Shown: positions 9,626-23,449 of the stretch, piece by piece
Position numbering within the stretch: the stretch's first letter is position 1
Layout of the letters: the number at the start of each line of letters is the position of its first letter
Assembly: GCF_051014685.1 (NCBI RefSeq)
Contig: NW_027478767.1
Coordinates: forward strand, 434,001-498,000
Source of the DNA: Ptiloglossa arizonensis
Lineage: Eukaryota > Arthropoda > Insecta > Hymenoptera > Colletidae
Direction of reading: 5' to 3'
DNA: 64,000 nucleotides
Notes under the pieces: generated by a model
The model's database searches: none
Seen by the model: only the letters and a program-made list of their open reading frames with translations
What the model was told of the DNA's origin: nothing
Program-made: the position numbers and the translations under genes

Positions 9626-12600
9626 CCAAACTGCCATATCTAGCGAACGGATTGACCAATCCGCAAAATTTCTATTGCTTCTGAAAGTACAAACTCGCCC
9701 GATTATAACGGTATGCGCACTTTTCCCCTAGGCCGTACTAGTTATTCGTTTCGAGCATCAGAAATGCGAAAATTTTGAGTTTCTCAAGCGTTTCTTATCT
9801 CCAAACTGCCATATCTCGCGAACGGATTGATCAATCCGCAAAATTTCTGTTGCATCTGAAAGTAGAAACTCGCCCGATTACAACGGTATGCGCACTTTTC
9901 CCCTAGGCCGTTCTTGTTATTCGTTTCGAGCATCAGAACTGCGCAAATTTTGAGTTTCTCAAGCGTTTCTTGCCTCCAAACTGCCATATCTCGCGAACGG
10001 ATTGACCAATCCGCAAAATTTCTGTTGCATCTGAAAGTAGAAACTCGCCCGATTACAACGGTATGCGCACTTTTCCCCTAGGCCGTTCTAGTTATTCGTG
10101 TCGAGCATTAGAACTGCGAAAATTTTGAGTTTCTCAAGCGTTTCTTACCTCCAAACTGCCATATCTCGCGAACGGATTGATCAATCCGCAAAATTTCTGT
10201 TGCTTCTGAAAGTAGAAACTCGCCCGATTACAGCGATATTCGCAGTTTTCCCCTAGGCCGTTCTTGTTATTCGTTTCGAGCATCAGAACTGCGAATATTT
10301 TGAGTTTCTCAAGCGTTTCTTACCTCCAAACTGCCATATCTCGCGAACGGATCGACCAATCCGCAAAATTTCTGTTGCATCTGAAAGTAGAAACTCGCCC
10401 GATTACAACGGTATGCGCACTTTACCCCTAGGCCGTACTAGTTATTCGTTTTGAGCATCAAAAATGCGAAAATTTTGAGTTTCTCAAGCGTTAGTTACCT
10501 CCAAACTGCCATATCTCGCGAACGGATTAACCAATTCGCAAAATTTCTGTTGCATCTGAAAGTAGAAACTCGCCCGATTACAGCGATATTCGCAGTTTTC
10601 CCCTAGGCCGTTCTTGTTATTCGTTTCGAGCATCAGAACTGCGAATATTTTGAGTTTCTCAAGCGTTTCTTACCTCCAAACTGCCATATCTCGCGAACGG
10701 ATTGACCAATCCGCAAAATTTCTGTTGCTTCTGAAAGTAGAAACTCGCCAGATTACAACGGTATGCGCACTTTTCCCCTAGGCCGTACTAGTTATTCGTT
10801 TCGAGCATCAAAATGCGAAAATTTTGAGTTCCTCAAGCGTTAGTTACCTCCAAACTGCCATATCTCGCGAACGGATTAACCAATTCGCAAAATTTCTGTT
10901 GCATCTGAAAGTAGAAACGCGCCCGATTACAACGGTATGCGCACTTTTCCCCTAGGCCGTTCTTGTTATTCGTTTCGAGCATCAGAACTGCGAATATTTT
11001 GAGTTTCTCAAGCGTTTCTTACCTCCAAACTGCCATATCTCGCGAACGGATTGACCAATCCGCAAAATTTCTGTTGCATCTGAAAGTAGAAACTCGCCCG
11101 ATTACAACGGTAGGTGTAGTTTTCCCCTAGGCCTTTCTAGTTATTCGTTTCGAGCATCAGAACTGCGAAAATTTTGAGTTTCTCAAGCGTTTCTTACCTC
11201 CAAACTGCCATATCTAGCGAACGGATTGACCAATCCGCAAAATTTCTATTGCTTCTGAAAGTACAAACTCGCCCGATTATAACGGTATGCGCACTTTTCC
11301 CCTAGGCCGTACTAGTTATTCGTTTCGAGCATCAGAAATGCGAAAATTTTGAGTTTCTCAAGCGTTTCTTATCTCCAAACTGCCATATCTCGCGAACGGA
11401 TTGATCAATCCGCAAAATTTCTGTTGCATCTGAAAGTAGAAACTCGCCCGATTACAACGGTATGCGCACTTTTCCCCTAGGCCGTTCTTGTTATTCGTTT
11501 CGAGCATCAGAACTGCGCAAATTTTGAGTTTCTCAAGCGTTTCTTGCCTCCAAACTGCCATATCTCGCGAACGGATTGACCAATCCGCAAAATTTCTGTT
11601 GCATCTGAAAGTAGAAACTCGCCCGATTACAACGGTATGCGCACTTTTCCCCTAGGCCGTTCTAGTTATTCGTGTCGAGCATTAGAACTGCGAAAATTTT
11701 GAGTTTCTCAAGCGTTTCTTACCTCCAAACTGCCATATCTCGCGAACGGATTGACCAATCCGCAAAATTTCTGTTGCATCTAAAAGTAGAAACTCGCCCG
11801 ATTACAACGGTATGCGTACTTTTCCCCTAGGCCGTTCTTGTTATTCGTTTCGAGCATCAGAACTGCGAAAATTTTGAGTTTCTCAAGCGTTTCTTACCTC
11901 CAAACTGCCATATCTCGCGAACGGATTGACCAATCCGCAAAATTTCTGTTGCATCTGAAAGTAGAAACTCGCCCGATTACAACGGTATGCGCACTTTTCC
12001 CCTAGGCCGTTCTAGTTATTCGTGTCGAGCATTAGAACTGCGAAAATTTTGAGTTTCTCAAGCGTTTCTTACCTCCAAACTGCCATATCTCGCGAACGGA
12101 TTGACCAATCCGCAAAATTTCTGTTGCATCTAAAAGTAGAAACTCGCCCGATTACAACGGTATGCGTACTTTTCCCCTAGGCCGTTCTTGTTATTCGTTT
12201 CGAGCATCAGAACTGCGAAAATTTTGAGTTTCTCAAGCGTTTCTTACCTCCAAACTGCCATATCTCGCGAACGGATCGACCAATCCGCAAAATTTCTGTT
12301 GCATCTGAAAGTAGAAACTAGCCCGATTACAACGGTATGCGCACTTTTCCCCTAGGCCGTTCTTGTTATTCGTTTCGAGCATCAGAACTGCGAATATTGT
12401 GAGTTTCTCAAGCGTTTCTTACCTCCAAACTGCCATATCTCGCGAACGGATTGACCAATCCGCAAAATTTCTGTTGCTTCTGAAAGTAGAAACTCGCCCG
12501 ATTACAACGGTATGCGCACTTTTCCCCTAGGCCGTACTAGTTATTCGTTTTGAGCATCAAAAATGCGAAAATTTTGAGTTTCTCAAGCGTTAGTTACCTC

Positions 12601-14524
12601 CAAACTGCCATATCTCGCGAACGGATTAACCAATTCGCAAAATTTCTGTTGCATCTGAAAGTAGAAACTCGCCCGATTACAACGATATTCGCACTTTTCC
12701 CCTAGGCCGTTCTTGTTATTCGTTTCGAGCATCAGAACTGCGAATATTTTGAGTTTCTCAAGCGTTTCTTACCTCCAAACTGCCATATCTCGCGAACGGA
12801 TTGACCAATCCGCAAAATTTCTGTTGCTTCTGAAAGTAGAAACTCGCCAGATTACAACGGTATGCGCACTTTTCCCCTAGGCCGTACTAGTTATTCGTTT
12901 CGAGCATCAAAAATGCGAAAATTTTGAGTTCCTCAAGCGTTAGTTACCTCCAAACTGCCATATCTCGCGAACGGATTAACCAATTCGCAAAATTTCTGTT
13001 GCATCTGAAAGTAGAAACGCGCCCGATTACAACGGTATGCGCACTTTTCCCCTAGGCCGTTCTTGTTATTCGTTTCGAGCATCAGAACTGCGAATATTTT
13101 GAGTTTCTCAAGCGTTTCTTACCTCCAAACTGCCATATCTCGCGAACGGATTGACCAATCCGCAAAATTTCTGTTGCATCTGAAAGTAGAAACTCGCCCG
13201 ATTACAACGGTAGGTGTAGTTTTCCCCTAGGCCTTTCTAGTTATTCGTTTCGAGCATCAGAACTGCGAAAATTTTGAGTTTCTCAAGCGTTTCTTACCTC
13301 CAAACTGCCATATCTAGCGAACGGATTGACCAATCCGCAAAATTTCTATTGCTTCTGAAAGTACAAACTCGCCCGATTATAACGGTATGCGCACTTTTCC
13401 CCTAGGCCGTACTAGTTATTCGTTTCGAGCATCAGAAATGCGAAAATTTTGAGTTTCTCAAGCGTTTCTTATCTCCAAACTGCCATATCTCGCGAACGGA
13501 TTGATCAATCCGCAAAATTTCTGTTGCATCTGAAAGTAGAAACTCGCCCGATTACAACGGTATGCGCACTTTTCCCCTAGGCCGTTCTTGTTATTCGTTT
13601 CGAGCATCAGAACTGCGCAAATTTTGAGTTTCTCAAGCGTTTCTTGCCTCCAAACTGCCATATCTCGCGAACGGATTGACCAATCCGCAAAATTTCTGTT
13701 GCATCTGAAAGTAGAAACTCGCCCGATTACAACGGTAGGTGTAGTTTTCCCCTAGGCCGTTCTAGTTATTCGTATCGAGCATCAGAAATGCGAAAATTTT
13801 GAGTTTCTCAAGCGTTTCTTATCTCCAAACTGCCATATCTCGCGAACGGATTGATCAATCCGCAAAATTTCTGTTGCTTCTGAAAGTAGAAACTCGCCCG
13901 ATTACAACGGTATGCGCACTTTTTCCCTAGGCCGTACTAGTTATTCGTTTCGAGCATCAAAAATGCGAAAATTTTGAGTTTCTCAAGCGTTAGTTACCTC
14001 CAAACTGCCATATCTCGCGAACGGATTATCCAATTCGCAAAATTTCTGTTGCATCTGAAAGTAGAAACTCGCCCGATTACAACGGTATGCGCACTTTTCC
14101 CCTAGGCCGTTCTTGTTATTCGTTTCGAGCATCAGAACTGCGAATATTTTGAGTTTCTCAAGCGTTTCTTACCTCCAAACTGCCATATCTCGCGAACGGA
14201 TTGACCAATCCGCAAAATTTCTGTTGCATCTGAAAGTAGAAACTCGCCCGATTACAACGGTATGCGCACTTTTCCCCTAGGCCGTTCTAGTTATTCGTGT
14301 CGAGCATTAGAACTGCGAAAATTTTGAGTTTCTCAAGCGTTTCTTACCTCCAAACTGCCATATCTCGCGAACGGATTGACCAATCCGCAAAATTTCTGTT
14401 GCATCTAAAAGTAGAAACTCGCCCGATTACAACGGTATGCGTACTTTTCCCCTAGGCCGTTCTTGTTATTCGTTTCGAGTATCAGAACTGCGAAAATTTT
14501 GAGTTTCCCAAGCGTTTCTTACCT
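9626..14524 (+). repeat. HOR super-unit 3, 28 monomers
   Basis: The order is 10 11 12 S/6 4/5 6 7 8 9 10 11 12 3 12 3 4 5 6 7 8 9 10 11 R S U 12 3*. It starts in the middle of the usual order. It includes a chimeric S/6 monomer at 10151-10325 and a 4/5 chimera at 10326-10500 matching the one at 5601. One type 7 monomer (10676-10849) is 174 bp. The 3* monomer at 14350-14524 shares the rare gagtttccc variant with 4901-5075, tying the end of this unit to super-unit 1. Confidence 0.88.
10676..10849 (+). repeat. 174-bp monomer, one base deleted
   Basis: This type 7 monomer has catcaaaatgcg instead of catcaaaaatgcg, the loss of one A from a run of five. Confidence 0.9.
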
Positions 14525-17500
14525 CCAAACTGCCATATCTCGCGAACGGATTGACCAATCCGCAAAATTTCTGTTGCATCTGAAAGTAGAAACTCGCCCG
14601 ATTACAACGGGAGGTGTAGTTTTCCCCTAGGCCGTTCCAGTTATTCATTTCGAGCATCAGAACTGCGAAAATTTTGAGTTTCTCAAGCGTTTCTTACCTC
14701 CAAACTGCCATACCTCGCGAACGGATTGACCAATCCGCAAAATTTCTGTTGCATCTAAAAGTAGAAACTCGCCCGATTACAACGGTATGCGTACTTTTCC
14801 CCTAGGCCGTTCTAGTTATTCGTGTCGAGCATTAGAACTGCAAAAATTTTGAGTTTCTCAAGCGTTTCTTACCTCCAAACTGCCATATCTCGCGAACGGA
14901 TTGACCAATCCGCAAAATTTCTGTTGCATCTAAAAGTAGAAACTCGCCCGATTACAACGGTATGCGTACTTTTCCCCTAGGCCGTTCTTGTTATTCGTTT
15001 CGAGCATCAGAACTGCGAAAATTTTGAGTTTCTCAAGCGTTTCTTACCTCCAAACTGCCATATCTCGCGAACGGATCGACCAATCCGCAAAATTTCTGTT
15101 GCATCTGAAAGTAGAAACTCGCCCGATTACAACGGTATGCGCACTTTTCCCCTAGGCCGTTCTTGTTATTCGTTTCGAGCATCAGAACTGCGAATATTGT
15201 GAGTTTCTCAAGCGTTTCTTACCTCCAAACTGCCATATCTCGCGAACGGATTGACCAATCCGCAAAATTTCTGTTGCTTCTGAAAGTAGAAACTCGCCCG
15301 ATTACAACGGTATGCGCACTTTACCCCTAGGCCGTACTAGTTATTCGTTTTGAGCATCAAAAATGCGAAAATTTTGAGTTTCTCAAGCGTTAGTTACCTC
15401 CAAACTGCCATATCTCGCGAACGGATTAACCAATTCGCAAAATTTCTGTTGCATCTGAAAGTAGAAACTCGCCCGATTACAGCGATATTCGCAGTTTTCC
15501 CCTAGGCCGTTCTTGTTATTCGTTTCGAGCATCAGAACTGCGAATATTTTGAGTTTCTCAAGCGTTTCTTACCTCCAAACTGCCATATCTCGCGAACGGA
15601 TTGACCAATCCGCAAAATTTCTGTTGCTTCTGAAAGTAGAAACTCGCCAGATTACAACGGTATGCGCACTTTTCCCCTAGGCCGTACTAGTTATTCGTTT
15701 CGAGCATCAAAAATGCGAAAATTTTGAGTTCCTCAAGCGTTAGTTACCTCCAAACTGCCATATCTCGCGAACGGATTAACCAATTCGCAAAATTTCTGTT
15801 GCATCTGAAAGTAGAAACGCGCCCGATTACAACGGTATGCGCACTTTTCCCCTAGGCCGTTCTTGTTATTCGTTTCGAGCATCAGAACTGCGAATATTTT
15901 GAGTTTCTCAAGCGTTTCTTACCTCCAAACTGCCATATCTCGCGAACGGATTGACCAATCCGCAAAATTTCTGTTGCATCTGAAAGTAGAAACTCGCCCG
16001 ATTACAACGGTAGGTGTAGTTTTCCCCTAGGCCTTTCTAGTTATTCGTTTCGAGCATCAGAACTGCGAAAATTTTGAGTTTCTCAAGCGTTTCTTACCTC
16101 CAAACTGCCATATCTAGCGAACGGATTGACCAATCCGCAAAATTTCTATTGCTTCTGAAAGTACAAACACGCCCGATTATAACGGTATGCGCACTTTTCC
16201 CCTAGGCCGTACTAGTTATTCGTTTCGAGCATCAGAAATGCGAAAATTTTGAGTTTCTCAAGCGTTTCTTATCTCCAAACTGCCATATCTCGCGAACGGA
16301 TTGATCAATCCGCAAAATTTCTGTTGCATCTGAAAGTAGAAACTCGCCCGATTACAACGGTATGCGCACTTTTCCCCTAGGCCGTTCTTGTTATTCGTTT
16401 CGAGCATCAGAACTGCGCAAATTTTGAGTTTCTCAAGCGTTTCTTGCCTCCAAACTGCCATATCTCGCGAACGGATTGACCAATCCGCAAAATTTCTGTT
16501 GCATCTGAAAGTAGAAACTCGCCCGATTACAACGGTATGCGCACTTTTCCCCTAGGCCGTTCTAGTTATTCGTGTCGAGCATTAGAACTGCGAAAATTTT
16601 GAGTTTCTCAAGCGTTTCTTACCTCCAAACTGCCATATCTCGCGAACGGATTGACCAATCCGCAAAATTTCTGTTGCATCTAAAAGTTGAAACTCGCCCG
16701 ATTACAACGGTATGCGTACTTTTCCCCTAGGCCGTTCTTGTTATTCGTTTCGAGCATCAGAACTGCGAAAATTTTGAGTTTCTCAAGCGTTTCTTACCTC
16801 CAAACTGCCATATCTCGCGAACGGATTGACCAATCCGCAAAATTTCTGTTGCATCTGAAAGTAGAAACTCGCCCGATTACAACGGTACGCGCACTTTTCC
16901 CCTAGGCCGTTCTAGTTATTCGTGTCGAGCATTAGAACTGCGAAAATTTTGAGTTTCTCAAGCGTTTCTTACCTCCAAACTGCCATATCTCGCGAACGGA
17001 TTGACCAATCCGCAAAATTTCTGTTGCATCTGAAAGTGGAAACTCGCCCGATTACAACGGTAGGTGTAGTTTTCCCCTAGTCCGTTCTAGTTATTCGTAT
17101 CGAGCATCAGAAATGCGAAAATTTTGAGTTTCTCAAGCGTTTCTTATCTCCAAACTGCCATATCTCGCGAACGGATTGATCAATCCGCAAAATTTCTGTT
17201 GCTTCTGAAAGTAGAAACTCGCCCGATTACAACGGTATGCGCACTTTTTCCCTAGGCCGTACTAGTTATTCGTTTCGAGCATCAAAAATGCGAAAATTTT
17301 GAGTTTCTCAAGCGTTAGTTACCTCCAAACTGCCATATCTCGCGAACGGATTAACCAATTCGCAAAATTTCTGTTGCATCTGAAAGTAGAAACTCGCCCG
17401 ATTACAACGGTATGCGCACTTTTCCCCTAGGCCGTTCTTGTTATTCGTTTCGAGCATCAGAACTGCGAATATTTTGAGTTTCTCAAGCGTTTCTTACCTC

Positions 17501-17849
17501 CAAACTGCCATATCTCGCGAACGGATTGACCAATCCGCAAAATTTCTGTTGCATCTGAAAGTAGAAACTCGCCCGATTACAACGGTATGCGCACTTTTCC
17601 CCTAGGCCGTTCTAGTTATTCGTGTCGAGCATTAGAACTGCGAAAATTTTGAGTTTCTCAAGCGTTTCTTACCTCCAAACTGCCATATCTCGCGAACGGA
17701 TTGACCAATCCGCAAAATTTCTGTTGCATCTAAAAGTAGAAACTCGCCCGATTACAACGGTATGCGTACTTTTCCCCTAGGCCGTTCTTGTTATTCGTTT
17801 CGAGTATCAGAACTGCGAAAATTTTGAGTTTCTCAAGCGTTTCTTACCT
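14525..17849 (+). repeat. HOR super-unit 4, 19 monomers
   Basis: The order is P Q 3 4 5 6 7 8 9 10 11 12 3 12 R S U 12 3*. Compared with super-unit 1 it lacks the second copy of the 4-11 run. Its Q monomer (14700-14874) has the ctgcaaaaa variant also present at 5391, so it is closer to super-unit 2 there, yet types 4 and 5 are unfused. The R monomer near 17080 has cctagt in place of the AvrII site. The second type 12 carries gtacgcgc, which reappears in the 11-mers downstream. Confidence 0.88.
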
Positions 17850-19599
17850 CCAAACTGCCATATCTCGCGAACGGATTGACCAATCCGCAAAATTTCTGTT
17901 GCATCTGAAAGTAGAAACTCGCCCGATTACAACGGGAGGTGTAGTTTTCCCCTAGGCCGTTCCAGTTATTCATTTCGAGCATCAGAACTGCAAAAATTTT
18001 GAGTTTCTCAAGCGTTTCTTACCTCCAAACTGCCATACCTCGCGAACGGATTGACCAATCCGCAAAATTTCTGTTGCATCTAAAAGTAGAAACTCGCCCG
18101 ATTACAACGGTATGCGTACTTTTCCCCTAGGCCGTTCTAGTTATTCGTGTCGAGCATTAGAACTGCGAAAATTTTGAGTTTCTCAAGCGTTTCTTACCTC
18201 CAAACTGCCATATCTCGCGAACGGATTGACCAATCCGCAAAATTTCTGTTGCATCTAAAAGTAGAAACTCGCCCGATTACAACGGTATGCGTACTTTTCC
18301 CCTAGGCCGTTCTTGTTATTCGTTTCGAGCATCAGAACTGCGAAAATTTTGAGTTTCTCAAGCGTTTCTTACCTCCAAACTGCCATATCTCGCGAACGGA
18401 TAGACCAATCCGCAAAATTTCTGTTGCATCTGAAAGTAGAAACTCGCCCGATTACAACGGTATGCGCACTTTTCCCCTAGGCCGTTCTTGTTATTCGTTT
18501 CGAGCATCAGAACTGCGAATATTGTGAGTTTCTCAAGCGTTTCTTACCTCCAAACTGCCATATCTCGCGAACGGATTGACCAATCCGCAAAATTTCTGTT
18601 GCTTCTGAAAGTAGAAACTCGCCCGATTACAACGGTATGCGCACTTTACCCCTAGGCCGTACTAGTTATTCGTTTTGAGCATCAAAAATGCGAAAATTTT
18701 GAGTTTCTCAAGCGTTAGTTACCTCCAAACTGCCATATCTCGCGAACGGATTAACCAATTCGCAAAATTTCTGTTGCATCTGAAAGTAGAAACTCGCCCG
18801 ATTACAGCGATATTCGCACTTTTCCCCTAGGCCGTTCTTGTTATTCGTTTCGAGCATCAGAACTGCGAATATTTTGAGTTTCTCAAGCGTTTCTTACCTC
18901 CAAACTGCCATATCTCGCGAACGGATTGACCAATCCGCAAAATTTCTGTTGCTTCTGAAAGTAGAAACTCGCCAGATTACAACGGTATGCGCACTTTTCC
19001 CCTAGGCCGTACTAGTTATTCGTTTCGAGCATCAAAAATGCGAAAATTTTGAGTTCCTCAAGCGTTAGTTACCTCCAAACTGCCATATCTCGCGAACGGA
19101 TTAACCAATTCGCAAAATTTCTGTTGCATCTGAAAGTAGAAACGCGCCCGATTACAACGGTATGCGCACTTTTCCCCTAGGCCGTTCTTGTTATTCGTTT
19201 CGAGCATCAGAACTGCGAATATTTTGAGTTTCTCAAGCGTTTCTTACCTCCAAACTGCCATATCTCGCGAACGGATTGACCAATCCGCAAAATTTCTGTT
19301 GCATCTGAAAGTAGAAACTCGCCCGATTACAACGGTAGGTGTAGTTTTCCCCTAGGCCTTTCTAGTTATTCGTTTCGAGCATCAGAACTGCGAAAATTTT
19401 GAGTTTCTCAAGCGTTTCTTACCTCCAAACTGCCATATCTAGCGAACGGATTGACCAATCCGCAAAATTTCTATTGCTTCTGAAAGTACAAACACGCCCG
19501 ATTATAACGGTATGCGCACTTTTCCCCTAGGCCGTACTAGTTATTCGTTTCGAGCATCAGAAATGCGAAAATTTTGAGTTTCTCAAGCGTTTCTTATCT
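17850..19599 (+). repeat. Ten-monomer run P to 10
   Basis: The order is P Q 3 4 5 6 7 8 9 10, the same as the start of super-units 1 and 4. The type 4 monomer has gatagacc instead of atcgacc near 18399. The last type 10 has aaacacgccc, shared with the type 10 copies near 16165 and 21416. It leads directly into the 11-mer array. Confidence 0.87.
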
Positions 19600-21524
19600 C
19601 CAAACTGCCATATCTCGCGAACGGATTGATCAATCCGCAAAATTTCTGTTGCATCTGAAAGTAGAAACTCGCCCGATTACAACGGTATGCGCACTTTTCC
19701 CCTAGGCCGTTCTTGTTATTCGTTTCGAGCATTAGAACTGCGAAAATTTTGAGTTTCTCAAGCGTTTCTTACCTCCAAACTGCCATATCTCGCGAACGGA
19801 TTGACCAATCCGCAAAATTTCTGTTGCATCTAAAAGTAGAAACTCGCCCGATTACAACGGTATGCGTACTTTTCCCCTAGGCCGTTCTTGTTATTCGTTT
19901 CGAGCATCAGAACTGCGAAAATTTTGAGTTTCTCAAGCGTTTCTTACCTCCAAACTGCCATATCTCGCGAACGGATTGACCAATCCGCAAAATTTCTGTT
20001 GCATCTGAAAGTAGAAACTCGCCCGATTACAACGGTACGCGCACTTTTCCCCTAGGCCGTTCTAGTTATTCGTGTCGAGCATTAGAACTGCGAAAATTTT
20101 GAGTTTCTCAAGCGTTTCTTACCTCCAAACTGCCATATCTCGCGAACGGATTGACCAATCCGCAAAATTTCTGTTGCATCTAAAAGTAGAAACTCGCCCG
20201 ATTACAACGGTATGCGTACTTTTCCCCTAGGCCGTTCTTGTTATTCGTTTCGAGCATCAGAACTGCGAAAATTTTGAGTTTCTCAAGCGTTTCTTACATC
20301 CAAACTGCCATATCTCGCGAACGGATCGACCAATCCGCAAAATTTCTGTTGCATCTGAAAGTAGAAACTCGCCCGATTACAACGGTATGCGCACTTTTCC
20401 CCTAGGCCGTTCTTGTTATTCGTTTCGAGCATCAGAACTGCGAATATTGTGAGTTTCTCAAGCGTTTCTTACCTCCAAACTGCCATATCTCGCGAACGGA
20501 TTGACCAATCCGCAAAATTTCTGTTGCTTCTGAAAGTAGAAACTCGCCCGATTACAACGGTATGCGCACTTTTCCCCTAGGCCGTACTAGTTATTCGTTT
20601 TGAGCATCAAAAATGCGAAAATTTTGAGTTTCTCAAGCGTTAGTTACCTCCAAACTGCCATATCTCGCGAACGGATTAACCAATTCGCAAAATTTCTGTT
20701 GCATCTGAAAGTAGAAACTCGCCCGATTACAACGATATTCGCACTTTTCCCCTAGGCCGTTCTTGTTATTCGTTTCGAGCATCAGAACTGCGAATATTTT
20801 GAGTTTCTCAAGCGTTTCTTACCTCCAAACTGCCATATCTCGCGAACGGATTGACCAATCCGCAAAATTTCTGTTGCTTCTGAAAGTAGAAACTCGCCAG
20901 ATTACAACGGTATGCGCACTTTTCCCCTAGGCCGTACTAGTTATTCGTTTCGAGCATCAAAAATGCGAAAATTTTGAGTTCCTCAAGCGTTAGTTACCTC
21001 CAAACTGCCATATCTCGCGAACGGATTAACCAATTCGCAAAATTTCTGTTGCATCTGAAAGTAGAAACGCGCCCGATTACAACGGTATGCGCACTTTTCC
21101 CCTAGGCCGTTCTTGTTATTCGTTTCGAGCATCAGAACTGCGAATATTTTGAGTTTCTCAAGCGTTTCTTACCTCCAAACTGCCATATCTCGCGAACGGA
21201 TTGACCAATCCGCAAAATTTCTGTTGCATCTGAAAGTAGAAACTCGCCCGATTACAACGGTAGGTGTAGTTTTCCCCTAGGCCTTTCTAGTTATTCGTTT
21301 CGAGCATCAGAACTGCGAAAATTTTGAGTTTCTCAAGCGTTTCTTACCTCCAAACTGCCATATCTAGCGAACGGATTGACCAATCCGCAAAATTTCTATT
21401 GCTTCTGAAAGTACAAACACGCCCGATTATAACGGTATGCGCACTTTTCCCCTAGGCCGTACTAGTTATTCGTTTCGAGCATCAGAAATGCGAAAATTTT
21501 GAGTTTCTCAAGCGTTTCTTATCT
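19600..21524 (+). repeat. 11-mer HOR (1925 bp), copy 1
   Basis: The order is 11/12 3 12 3 4 5 6 7 8 9 10. The first monomer is a chimera: tgatcaa and ttcttg from type 11, then cattag from type 12. This chimera converts the ancestral 12-mer into an 11-mer. Markers shared with copy 2 at exactly +1925 include the chimeric cattag (19730 and 21655), acatcc (20296 and 22221) and gtacgcgc in type 12. Confidence 0.92.
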
Positions 21525-23449
21525 CCAAACTGCCATATCTCGCGAACGGATTGATCAATCCGCAAAATTTCTGTTGCATCTGAAAGTAGAAACTCGCCCG
21601 ATTACAACGGTATGCGCACTTTTCCCCTAGGCCGTTCTTGTTATTCGTTTCGAGCATTAGAACTGCGAAAATTTTGAGTTTCTCAAGCGTTTCTTACCTC
21701 CAAACTGCCATATCTCGCGAACGGATTGACCAATCCGCAAAATTTCTGTTGCATCTAAAAGTAGAAACTCGCCCGATTACAACGGTATGCGTACTTTTCC
21801 CCTAGGCCGTTCTTGTTATTCGTTTCGAGCATCAGAACTGCGAAAATTTTGAGTTTCTCAAGCGTTTCTTACCTCCAAACTGCCATATCTCGCGAACGGA
21901 TTGACCAATCCGCAAAATTTCTGTTGCATCTGAAAGTAGAAACTCGCCCGATTACAACGGTACGCGCACTTTTCCCCTAGGCCGTTCTAGTTATTCGTGT
22001 CGAGCATTAGAACTGCGAAAATTTTGAGTTTCTCAAGCGTTTCTTACCTCCAAACTGCCATATCTCGCGAACGGATTGACCAATCCGCAAAATTTCTGTT
22101 GCATCTAAAAGTAGAAACTCGCCCGATTACAACGGTATGCGTACTTTTCCCCTAGGCCGTTCTTGTTATTCGTTTCGAGCATCAGAACTGCGAAAATTTT
22201 GAGTTTCTCAAGCGTTTCTTACATCCAAACTGCCATATCTCGCGAACGGATCGACCAATCCGCAAAATTTCTGTTGCATCTGAAAGTAGAAACTCGCCCG
22301 ATTACAACGGTATGCGCACTTTTCCCCTAGGCCGTTCTTGTTATTCGTTTCGAGCATCAGAACTGCGAATATTGTGAGTTTCTCAAGCGTTTCTTACCTC
22401 CAAACTGCCATATCTCGCGAACGGATTGACCAATCCGCAAAATTTCTGTTGCTTCTGAAAGTAGAAACTCGCCCGATTACAACGGTATGCGCACTTTTCC
22501 CCTAGGCCGTACTAGTTATTCGTTTTGAGCATCAAAAATGCGAAAATTTTGAGTTTCTCAAGCGTTAGTTACCTCCAAACTGCCATATCTCGCGAACGGA
22601 TTAACCAATTCGCAAAATTTCTGTTGCATCTGAAAGTAGAAACTCGCCCGATTACAACGATATTCGCACTTTTCCCCTAGGCCGTTCTTGTTATTCGTTT
22701 CGAGCATCAGAACTGCGAATATTTTGAGTTTCTCAAGCGTTTCTTACCTCCAAACTGCCATATCTCGCGAACGGATTGACCAATCCGCAAAATTTCTGTT
22801 GCTTCTGAAAGTAGAAACTCGCCAGATTACAACGGTATGCGCACTTTTCCCCTAGGCCGTACTAGTTATTCGTTTCGAGCATCAAAAATGCGAAAATTTT
22901 GAGTTCCTCAAGCGTTAGTTACCTCCAAACTGCCATATCTCGCGAACGGATTAACCAATTCGCAAAATTTCTGTTGCATCTGAAAGTAGAAACGCGCCCG
23001 ATTACAACGGTATGCGCACTTTTCCCCTAGGCCGTTCTTGTTATTCGTTTCGAGCATCAGAACTGCGAATATTTTGAGTTTCTCAAGCGTTTCTTACCTC
23101 CAAACTGCCATGTCTCGCGAACGGATTGACCAATCCGCAAAATTTCTGTTGCATCTGAAAGTAGAAACTCGCCCGATTACAACGGTAGGTGTAGTTTTCC
23201 CCTAGGCCTTTCTAGTTATTCGTTTCGAGCATCAGAACTGCGAAAATTTTGAGTTTCTCAAGCGTTTCTTACCTCCAAACTGCCATATCTAGCGAACGGA
23301 TTGACCAATCCGCAAAATTTCTATTGCTTCTGAAAGTACAAACTCGCCCGATTATAACGGTATGCGCACTTTTCCCCTAGGCCGTACTAGTTATTCGTTT
23401 CGAGCATCAGAAATGCGAAAATTTTGAGTTCCTCAAGCGTTTCTTATCT
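21525..23449 (+). repeat. 11-mer HOR (1925 bp), copy 2
   Basis: This is a direct tandem copy of the preceding 11-mer with the same chimeric first monomer. It differs at a few bases: catgtctcg in its type 9 near 23110, and aaactcgccc plus gagttcctc in its type 10. After it the array returns to an unfused type 11. Confidence 0.92.
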
